A stretch of 16,120 bases of DNA from positions 1-16,120 of the forward strand of contig JBEKZQ010000166.1 of NCBI GenBank assembly GCA_049509675.1, given 5' to 3'. Below are positions 7,024 to 12,391 of this stretch, piece by piece (position 1 is the stretch's first letter; each line of letters begins with the position of its first letter). The DNA is from JBEKZQ01 sp049509675. GTDB taxonomy: Bacteria; Planctomycetota; Planctomycetia; Pirellulales; Thermoguttaceae. A model generated the notes under the pieces. The model searched no databases, was not told the DNA's origin, and saw only the letters and a list, made by a program, of their open reading frames with translations. The position numbers and the translations under genes were made by a program.

Positions 7024-7176
7024 GCGTGGGCCGTGGAGCGTGGGCCGTGGGGCGAAGGCGACATGCCTTTTCGCCCCACGCTTCACGCCCCACGCCCCAC
7101 GCTTCACGCCCCACGCTTCACGCCCCACGCTTCACGCCCCACGCTTCACGCCCCACGCTTCACGCCCCACGCTTCA
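7024..7176. repeat. 14-bp tandem repeat array with inverted partial copies
   Basis: The unit cgccccacgcttca recurs head-to-tail from 7072 to 7176. There are seven copies, the second enlarged by a 7-base partial unit. Two related 14-bp units on the opposite strand (gcgtgggccgtgga/g) precede it at 7024-7051, giving the array its central hairpin. The copies are contiguous with no spacers, so it is not a CRISPR. The array sits exactly between two convergent genes. Confidence 0.9.
7046..7080. terminator. Strong GC hairpin between convergent genes
   Basis: cgtggggcgaa (7046-7056) pairs perfectly with ttcgccccacg (7070-7080). A further ggc/gcc pair gives a stem of about 14 bp with a two-base bulge and a gacat loop. 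It lies after the membrane-protein stop (7019) and before the convergent stop at 7185. It could work as a bidirectional terminator or mRNA 3' stabiliser. It lacks a long U-tract. Confidence 0.5.
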
Positions 7177-7184
7177 CGCTCTCC

Positions 7185-8612
7185 CTAATTCCCCGCGTCT
7201 TCCTTGGGCTCGGCGGGCGGTGGACGGCGGCGTTTGCCGGCCGCATCGCCGCCGGCTTTGCCCGCTGCGGCGGAGGTCTTGGGCGCGGCGCCCGGCGTCT
7301 GGGAGGTGCCGGCGCCCGGGGCCCCGGCCGAGCCGAATTGCTGCAGCGTCGTCTGCTTCTTGTAGCCCATCCTCTGCCGCAGTTCCGTCAACGGCATCTT
7401 GCGGATGTGCAACCGCTCGGCATCGCCGATCATGCGGCTGAAGGGCTGGACCAACTCGGCCTGTTTCGGTTCGTCGCCCACGACCAGGAAGTTGGTCTTG
7501 AAGGTCATTTCGCCGGTGCGCTTGGCCCCGTCCAACTCGCAGTCGACTACGCCGCCGTTCATGGTGATCAAATCGCGGATGGTTTGGAGGGCGTTTCGCC
7601 CGTCGCCATCGATGTTCATAATGCCGGCCAGGGCGAAATGGGTCTGCTCGCCCGGCGACCAGAGGGGCGTGAAGATCTTGTCGCCCGGCTGGATCGGATC
7701 GGAGATTTTGTCGTCGACCACGCGGGCCTCGGCCATGTGGTCGCCCTGGATCTGGGTGACTTCGATGCTGCCCTTCTTGGCGGCCTTGCTCAAATCGGTC
7801 GTGTCGGCGGAATACACGCTGAAAGTGACCTGACGTTGCAGGGAGTCGGCCCGGCCAAGATTGATCCACACCGTGCCGCTATGCTGATTGACCCAACTGA
7901 TCGATCCGGCGGGCATGTCCATGGTCTGATTGCTGAACTTGGCCAGCTTGCCCGCCGCCTCGTCAAGCTGCTGATTGACCAACTGCGCCGTCTTCCTGGC
8001 AAGGGCGACCTGCTGTTCGGCCTTCTCGGTGGCGGCCTGGGCATCCTTGCGGGCCTGATCGGCGGCCCTCGCCAGCTTCTCTTCGTCGGCGATGATCTTA
8101 AACCGTTCGCCGGCAAAGCCGGTTTCCAGAATCTTCACCTCCTCGCCGGCCTTCTTCATCGACGCGACGTAGTTCTCGAATTGCTTGTCCTTGATGCCCT
8201 CGCGTTTTTCGTACTTCACCGTGAATTCCGCCAGCGCCTGCTCGGCGTCGTGCAGGCTGTCCGTCTTGCGGCCGAGCGTTGCCCACACTTGTTCCAAGGC
8301 GGGACGGTAGAATCGGGCCGCTTCGTCGGGAAGGGCGCCCTGGTACTTGTCCATGTCGGTCTTGTATTGGTTCTGTACGTCCACCAACGAAGTGCTGGGG
8401 GCAAAGCCGATGATCTTCTTCAATTCGCCGCATTCGGTGTTCAGGTTGTTGGCCCGCCTCATCTCATTGGTGGCCGTCTCGCTATTGTCCTTGGCGTTCT
8501 TGAGGGCCTCGCCGTACTTGTTGAAGCCCACGAAGGTGGTCACGCCCAAGACGATGGTGAGCATGACAAAGATGATCAGCGCGATCTGCAACCCTTGATT
8601 CTCGCGTGCCAT
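7185..8612 (-). CDS. Membrane-anchored coiled-coil protein with C-terminal BRCT-like domain
   Basis: 475 residues. Residues 8-28 are one transmembrane helix near the N-terminus (LQIALIIFVMLTIVLGVTTFV). Residues about 30-60 and 105-225 are charged, Ala-, Glu- and Lys-rich helices likely to form coiled coils. Residues 236-320 look like a small beta domain (GTVWINLGRAD, VTFSVY, GDKIFTPLW). Residues 325-415 resemble a BRCT fold: hydrophobic strand, R-x4-helix, MNGGVV, TFKTNFLVVG, then DAERLHI and LTELRQRMG. The last 55 residues are Ala-, Pro- and Gly-rich with a basic KRRRPPP end. GGAG lies 8 bases before the ATG and a good promoter sits upstream. The topology after the helix is not settled, so the large part could be periplasmic. 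The function is unknown; proteins of this layout seem to be planctomycete-specific (memory). Confidence 0.82.
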   Translation of the reverse strand: MARENQGLQIALIIFVMLTIVLGVTTFVGFNKYGEALKNAKDNSETATNEMRRANNLNTECGELKKIIGFAPSTSLVDVQNQYKTDMDKYQGALPDEAARFYRPALEQVWATLGRKTDSLHDAEQALAEFTVKYEKREGIKDKQFENYVASMKKAGEEVKILETGFAGERFKIIADEEKLARAADQARKDAQAATEKAEQQVALARKTAQLVNQQLDEAAGKLAKFSNQTMDMPAGSISWVNQHSGTVWINLGRADSLQRQVTFSVYSADTTDLSKAAKKGSIEVTQIQGDHMAEARVVDDKISDPIQPGDKIFTPLWSPGEQTHFALAGIMNIDGDGRNALQTIRDLITMNGGVVDCELDGAKRTGEMTFKTNFLVVGDEPKQAELVQPFSRMIGDAERLHIRKMPLTELRQRMGYKKQTTLQQFGSAGAPGAGTSQTPGAAPKTSAAAGKAGGDAAGKRRRPPPAEPKEDAGN

Positions 8613-8651
8613 GATTAGGACTCCAATTGTACTTTGCGATGCACTAGGTCC

Positions 8652-8681
8652 ATTCTAGCTTGACCAGGCCGCGGATGTCAA
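8652..8681 (-). promoter_or_regulatory. Sigma70-type promoter for the coiled-coil membrane protein
   Basis: On the minus strand, TTGACA (8681-8676) and TAGAAT (8657-8652) are 18 bases apart, about 40 bases before the ATG at 8612. The -35 is a perfect consensus match and the -10 matches 5 of 6. Confidence 0.7.
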
Positions 8682-8803
8682 CGAAATGTCGCTGTGCCCT
8701 GTGATTCAGACGTAAGCGGACCCGGCGGCGGGCGGTGTTCGGCAGTTCCCGGGCCTCTTCCGGCTGCAAAGCTCGGCCAAGGATTTCATTTTCCTCGCGT
8801 GCT

Positions 8804-8812
8804 TGATATACT
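8804..8812 (+). promoter_or_regulatory. Extended -10 promoter for the Tat-exported protein
   Basis: TGA followed by TATACT (8807-8812) gives an extended -10 (TGnTATACT) 43 bases before the ATG at 8856. The -35 at the right distance (TTTCAT, 8784-8789) is weak, as is usual for extended -10 promoters. Confidence 0.5.
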
Positions 8813-8855
8813 GTGGGTGTCACGACCACCAGACGCGTGAAGAAAGGGCTTTGCC

Positions 8856-9839
8856 ATGGTTCATCACGATCGGACAGGACGCAGGGAGTTCTTGACGCAG
8901 GTTTCGGCGGCCGCGGCCGCCGGGGCCGTCGGTCTGCGCGGGGCTACGGCGGCGGAAAGCACGCGGACGGCGCCGCCCGCCACGACCCCCGTCCCCTTGC
9001 CCTCGATCCAACTGGGGCCGCACCGCATCAGCCGCCTGGTCTGCGGCTGGAACCCTATCGGCGGCTATTCGCACGCGACCCGAGACTTGAGCAACGGCAT
9101 GAAGGAGTGGTTCACCGTGGACCGAACGGCGGCGCTTCTGGAAGACTGCATGCGCAACGGCATCAACGCCTGGCAGTTCGATCACGAGCCCCACGCGGTG
9201 CAAACGCTGCGGAAGCTGTGGGACAAGGGAATCGAGCCCAAGGCGTTCTGTCTTCATGCCGAGCGCGAACACGATGCCCCGCTGCGGACGGTCGTTCGCG
9301 AGACGAAGGCCTTCGCCATTGCCCATCACGGCGGGGTGACCGACGCCAAGTTTCGTGAAGGCAAGTCGCAGGAGGTCCGCGATTTCGTCAAGAAAGTCAA
9401 GGACCTGGGGCTTCTGGCGGCCGTCTCCGCCCACAAGCCCGACAACATCAAGCGGATTGCCGACGAGGGATGGGAAAACGACTTCTTCATGTGTTGCTTC
9501 TTCTGCCTCAGCCGGCCGCGGGAGGAAATGCAGAAGCAGTTCGGCATGGTGCCCGTCGACGAACCCATGTTCGAGTCGGATCGCACGGAGATGACCGCCG
9601 TGATCAGGCAGATGGCAAAGCCTTGCCTGGGGTTCAAGATCCTTGCCGCCGGCCGTTATTGCTGGAGCCAAAAGCAGGTGGCCGAATCGTTCCAGTACGC
9701 CTTCGCAAACATCAAGCCGATCGACGGCGTGATTGTGGGCATGTATCCTCGTTATTTCAATCAAGTCCGCGACAATGCCGGCCACACCCGGCAGTACGGG
9801 AGCGTGCCCGGCACGGCTCACGGGCCGCGGGCGGGGTGA
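8856..9839 (+). CDS. Tat-exported TIM-barrel protein, aldo/keto-reductase-like
   Basis: 327 residues. The N-terminus has a twin-arginine signal (GRREFL at about residues 8-13), then an Ala/Gly hydrophobic stretch and a possible cleavage near ATAAES, so export of a folded protein is likely. The mature part alternates strands and helices like a TIM barrel: LVCGWNPIGGY, GINAWQFDH, KAFCLHA, GLLAAVSAHKP, FKILAAGR, DGVIVGMYPR. It resembles planctomycete proteins annotated as aldo/keto reductases, but I could not place the usual Asp-Tyr-Lys-His catalytic set, so reductase activity is doubtful. AAAGGG (8843-8848) lies 7 bases before the ATG. The last ten residues (GTAHGPRAG) look added, and the natural family end may be near GSVPG. 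The gene is divergent from the coiled-coil gene. Confidence 0.8.
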   Translation: MVHHDRTGRREFLTQVSAAAAAGAVGLRGATAAESTRTAPPATTPVPLPSIQLGPHRISRLVCGWNPIGGYSHATRDLSNGMKEWFTVDRTAALLEDCMRNGINAWQFDHEPHAVQTLRKLWDKGIEPKAFCLHAEREHDAPLRTVVRETKAFAIAHHGGVTDAKFREGKSQEVRDFVKKVKDLGLLAAVSAHKPDNIKRIADEGWENDFFMCCFFCLSRPREEMQKQFGMVPVDEPMFESDRTEMTAVIRQMAKPCLGFKILAAGRYCWSQKQVAESFQYAFANIKPIDGVIVGMYPRYFNQVRDNAGHTRQYGSVPGTAHGPRAG

Positions 9840-9973
9840 GCGACGCGGTGTCGGGGATACCGCCGCCGAGGACCTCGATCGTCGCTCCCGGCTTGATGAC
9901 GCAGCTTTTTTCCTGTGCTCACGAAATAAACCCTTCGCATCGGGCCTGACCAGCCGTTGGAAAACGCGGTGTG

Positions 9974-9994
9974 CCACTACACGCCGGGTAGTGG
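9974..9994. terminator. Hairpin downstream of the PIN gene
   Basis: ccactac (9974-9980) pairs perfectly with gtagtgg (9988-9994) around a 7-base loop. It lies about 90 bases past the PIN-gene stop and 135 bases past the Tat-protein stop, so it could serve either. It has no U-tract. Confidence 0.3.
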
Positions 9995-10080
9995 TACAGT
10001 TTGGCGATAGTGCCGCAACTGATTTTGACGCTAATTAGATGCGCTATTAGCGATGGCCAAAACTGCCCACTACTACGCGG

Positions 10081-10566
10081 TCAAGAGTCGAAGAGACGCT
10101 CCTGCTTGGGGAGGCTGCTCGGAAGTTGAATACTAAGTGCTGGCCAGCCAATCTTGCCATTGAGGGCCAATAGCTTGCCGCGGCACCCTTGTTGCCCATC
10201 GTATGTTTGCAGACAATCGCATTTATGATGAATCGCGGTGGCGACATGAATTGCATCCGGCGGTTTCAATCCATGTGTACGGCTGATTTCGGCGGCATAT
10301 TCTGCCGTCAAGCGGTCAACGGCACGAATCTCAATGTAATCGTTCTCGAAAAACTCTTGAATGCGATTGGCTTGTTCCCGCTCTGGCTCAGTCGAGCCGT
10401 TCAGCCTAACAACCTCCGCAATAACCAACGTCGATGCAACGAGCACTAAAGAGCCAGCCTGGGCCTCCCGTATGATCGTTTGCAGGATGGGATAGCGATC
10501 TGGAGTCTTCTCGATGCATGAAATATAAACACAGCTATCCCAATAGATTCTAGCCTTACTCGGCAT
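10081..10566 (-). CDS. PIN-domain ribonuclease, VapC-like
   Basis: 161 residues. The four acidic positions of the PIN fold are visible: D10 (IYWDSCVYI), E51 (VIAEVVRL), D104 (KPPDAIHVATA) and D123 (LQTYDGQ). They would bind Mg and cut RNA, as in VapC-type toxins. The ATG at 10566 is chosen over the longer open frame because the fold begins here and AGAGGG lies 8 bases before it. The start overlaps the stop of the upstream 276-residue gene by 11 bases (ATGCCGAGTAA), so translation is coupled. The C-terminal 25 residues, after LNGKIGWP, extend past the core fold. Base composition is clearly less GC-rich than the flanks, which suggests transfer. A toxin role is inferred from family and context. 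Confidence 0.87.
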   Translation of the reverse strand: MPSKARIYWDSCVYISCIEKTPDRYPILQTIIREAQAGSLVLVASTLVIAEVVRLNGSTEPEREQANRIQEFFENDYIEIRAVDRLTAEYAAEISRTHGLKPPDAIHVATAIHHKCDCLQTYDGQQGCRGKLLALNGKIGWPALSIQLPSSLPKQERLFDS

Positions 10567-11386
10567 CGCGAAGCCCTCTAATATACTCAGACGACTCCAC
10601 TCCTTCCGTGATGTTGATGCCGTGCAAATCGTCCATCTGGGGCAATTCCGACCGATCGCGCAGAATCCTAATATCGTCCGCCACCACATGCGTGGGGCGG
10701 CGAGTTCGACGATCGACGGTAATTGTCCCAATAACCACGACGCGATGTTTCCATGCAACCCGCACTTGTTTTTCCAACTCCACGAGGTTATCTGGATTCA
10801 AATTGCACGGCGTTTCATGGTTGGTGTGGGGGTCAATAATAACCGCCTTGTCGCGGTCGGCCGCCCCGCTCAGGTCTCGCAAATACCCTTCAAGGCTCCC
10901 GTGTTCGCAAAAGAGATTCTTGCGGGACCGTAGGGACCTCATGGCAAAGGCAGCGTTCACTCCAACAGATGGAGTTACGCGGACTCCGGTAGCTCTCGGA
11001 GTGGAAAAGACTGGTTGTAGACCATACGGCGCCGCACCATCGCGCATTTTCGTGATTGCCGCCAAACTGCGGCGGTCAAAAAACTCTGGGCACGTATTGC
11101 TGTCATTGAGGTGGGTTACTCCCCGAGTGAATGTATCTACGACCTGTTGGCCATATTGACCGTTGGCGGTCTGGTCTCGGCCACGGATCATCGCATAGAT
11201 GGGACTGCTCGATCCTGCGCCAACGACTTCCCATTGAATCGTTTCGGCCCCATGAGAAGATAGGTGCCGATTGATTGCCTTCAGAGCTTCAATGGCATTT
11301 ATGAAAACGGCGGCGTACGCATCGGCATTGACGGGCTTGTCCGCCTCGCCGAGCTCTAGTTTCAGCCAATCTTGTGAGCCAGCCAT
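10556..11386 (-). CDS. Unrecognised 276-residue protein coupled to the PIN nuclease (candidate antitoxin or partner)
   Basis: The start is fixed by GGAGG, 8 bases before the ATG at 11386; the open frame continues upstream to 11803 through non-coding DNA. Residues 20-67 appear to be a helix followed by strands (FINAIEALKAINRHL, IQWEVVGAGSSSPIYAMIRG). Residues 155-255 look like a beta-rich domain (GSLEGYLRDLSG, DKAVIIDPHTNHETPC, VAWKHRVVVIGTITVD, DDIRILRDRSELP) ending in DDLHGI, possibly an OB-like barrel. There is no signal peptide or membrane helix. I do not recognise a named family, though the C-terminal pattern feels like one seen beside other nuclease genes. Its stop overlaps the PIN start by 11 bases, the usual order for an antitoxin before its toxin. 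It is much larger than classical VapB antitoxins. Confidence 0.75.
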   Translation of the reverse strand: MAGSQDWLKLELGEADKPVNADAYAAVFINAIEALKAINRHLSSHGAETIQWEVVGAGSSSPIYAMIRGRDQTANGQYGQQVVDTFTRGVTHLNDSNTCPEFFDRRSLAAITKMRDGAAPYGLQPVFSTPRATGVRVTPSVGVNAAFAMRSLRSRKNLFCEHGSLEGYLRDLSGAADRDKAVIIDPHTNHETPCNLNPDNLVELEKQVRVAWKHRVVVIGTITVDRRTRRPTHVVADDIRILRDRSELPQMDDLHGINITEGVESSEYIRGLRDAE

Positions 11387-11422
11387 GACGACACCTCCCG
11401 AGACATACAGCTTGCCTAAGTT

Positions 11423-11431
11423 ATTGTACCA
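11423..11431 (-). promoter_or_regulatory. Extended -10 promoter for the 276-residue/PIN pair
   Basis: The minus strand reads TGG then TACAAT (11428-11423), an extended -10. It lies about 37 bases before the ATG at 11386, in an AT-rich stretch. No good -35 is seen. Confidence 0.45.
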
Positions 11432-11520
11432 AAATAGTCTATGGCAAGAAAAGTCCAATCTGAAATCTTGCGGAACCTTTGTGCGATCTGTGTCGTCGTA
11501 GTCGTACCGGCCGTTCATTA

Positions 11521-11615
11521 TGTTGCGGGGAGAGCACCCCGCGTCTTGGTGGCGCATCTGCCTTATAGCCCGCCGGAGGGGTCCGCGACTGCGCGGTCGG
11601 GATCGTAACCCCCTC
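11521..11615. other. Structured GC-rich intergenic segment, possible small RNA or dispersed repeat
   Basis: One hairpin pairs gcgggg (11525-11530) with ccccgc (11537-11542). A second pairs ccgcg (11583-11587) with cgcgg (11592-11596) around a four-base loop, and is itself enclosed by gagggg (11576-11581) pairing with cccctc (11610-11615). It lies between the 68-residue gene and the 276-residue gene and codes for nothing convincing. The fold is more elaborate than a simple terminator. Confidence 0.35.
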
Positions 11616-11669
11616 TGTCCGCTAGGCCTGCCGTTTGGCGGCCCAACGACCGACAACGGCACGGCAACG

Positions 11670-11876
11670 CTAGACGATTCCAAAGTCACCGAGGCAATCC
11701 GGCCGTCGCGGCATTTCAACGCCGCGGCTCGGGTCGCCCAGAATGCGCGAAACATCTTCCGGCCGTAACATGCCGGTATCGGCAAGATGCTCTCGCATTT
11801 CACGCACCCAATCGGCCTCAGGAAGATTCCTCAGGAGTTCTTCCAATGAGAACCGCTCCTGAATACTGTCGCTCAT
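11670..11876 (-). CDS. 68-residue hypothetical protein, downstream partner of the broken Ntn-hydrolase gene
   Basis: 68-residue soluble protein starting MSDSIQERFSLEELL. AAGGA lies about 8 bases before the ATG at 11876. The ATG overlaps, as ATGA, a TGA that appears to be the original stop of the upstream Ntn-hydrolase gene. The N-terminal two thirds look like two or three helices (FSLEELLRNL, DWVREMREHLADTG, RPEDVSRILGD). The tail (GVEMPRRPDCLGDFGIV) is less regular. There is no enzyme motif. It was presumably made together with the proteasome-like protein, so a partner or regulator role is possible but unproven. With the upstream gene deleted it may now be an orphan. Confidence 0.65.
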   Translation of the reverse strand: MSDSIQERFSLEELLRNLPEADWVREMREHLADTGMLRPEDVSRILGDPSRGVEMPRRPDCLGDFGIV

Positions 11877-12078
11877 GCTAATTCCTTTGCTATGGACGGC
11901 AGAGAAATGGCGTCCCGCAAACTCTTGTGACAAACCCCAAGCTCCCCTCCGTGTCGCCAATTTGGAACAGCTTTTGGGCATAATCGTAATGCCTGGCTGT
12001 CGGGCCGATAGCTGTCGTCGTACTGTCTGCCCCGAAGATAACCCCCTCCGATGTCACGTAGCATGCGGCAATGGTCAT
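11873..12078 (-). pseudogene. Proteasome-like Ntn-hydrolase gene with internal deletion
   Basis: The first 50 or so codons (MTIAACYV, GADSTTT, HYDYAQKLF, SLGFVT) look like the start of proteasome-beta-like Ntn hydrolases that I recall in planctomycetes. The frame then runs to a stop near 11890 after unrelated residues. In another frame the same DNA reads VCHKSLRDAISLP and ends in the TGA at 11873-11875. That resembles the end of the same family and overlaps the next gene's start as ATGA. The simplest reading is that most of the gene, well over 100 codons, was deleted, joining head to tail out of frame at a shared tgtcaca-like sequence. The family match is from memory, so the deletion is inferred. 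Confidence 0.55.
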
Positions 12079-12086
12079 GCGCTACA

Positions 12087-12114
12087 TATTGACAGAAATA
12101 CGCAGTTTTGTCAA
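12087..12114 (-). promoter_or_regulatory. Promoter for the Ntn-hydrolase remnant, possibly leaderless
   Basis: On the minus strand TTGACA (12114-12109) is followed after 16 bases by CAATAT (12092-12087). That places the transcription start at or near the ATG at 12078, and no ribosome site is present. A ttgaca/tgtcaa symmetry (12090-12114) could also be an operator. Confidence 0.4.
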
Positions 12115-12221
12115 TACACACTTTAGGGGTCTCATTGGTTTCTGCTTTACTCCGCGACTTTTCCGGCCAAACTGTAACACGACCACCCGCCGCCCCGCCA
12201 CCCGCCACCCGCCGCTCGCCG

Positions 12222-12250
12222 TTGACGCGGTGTTGCGGCGGCCCTATATT
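12222..12250 (+). promoter_or_regulatory. Promoter directed at the transketolase remnant, upstream of the repeat
   Basis: TTGACG (12222-12227) and TATATT (12245-12250) are exactly 17 bases apart. The right 122-bp repeat begins 18 bases downstream, so transcription would run through the repeat into the transketolase remnant. Confidence 0.55.
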
Positions 12251-12268
12251 GGGGATTTCAATAATAGG

Positions 12269-12390
12269 GTAGTGGTCTGTCCAACTTGAGTTTACGGGTG
12301 CCACGGTTGGCTTGTCCAACCGTGTTTCCAGCACTGCTGGGCAAGCCGGGCACCGACCGGAGGTTGGTCGTGGCACCCAACCGGTAATGT
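12269..12390 (+). repeat. 122-bp repeat, right copy
   Basis: Inverted copy of 17-138 with one mismatch. It begins 18 bases after a good promoter and ends within a codon or two of the first recognisable transketolase residues (LAINTIRTLS from 12392). It therefore sits where the ribosome site and start codon should be. Confidence 0.9.
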
Positions 12391-12391
12391 A

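Noticed and set aside
7072..7176. Possible CRISPR array
   Set aside because: The repeats are contiguous 14-bp units with no spacers, and no cas genes are present.
7026..8618. 530-codon open frame on the plus strand
   Set aside because: It begins in the 14-bp tandem array and is antisense to the well-supported coiled-coil membrane protein.
9840..9960. Possible gene fragment on the minus strand (reads VIKPGATIEVLGGGIPDTA in one frame)
   Set aside because: The peptide looks somewhat protein-like, but there is no start, ribosome site or recognisable family, and the frame is short. It could be a decayed fragment.
17..12390. Composite transposon or genomic island bounded by the 122-bp repeats
   Set aside because: The interior holds ordinary housekeeping and lineage genes and no transposase or integrase. 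The repeat looks like a small dispersed element.
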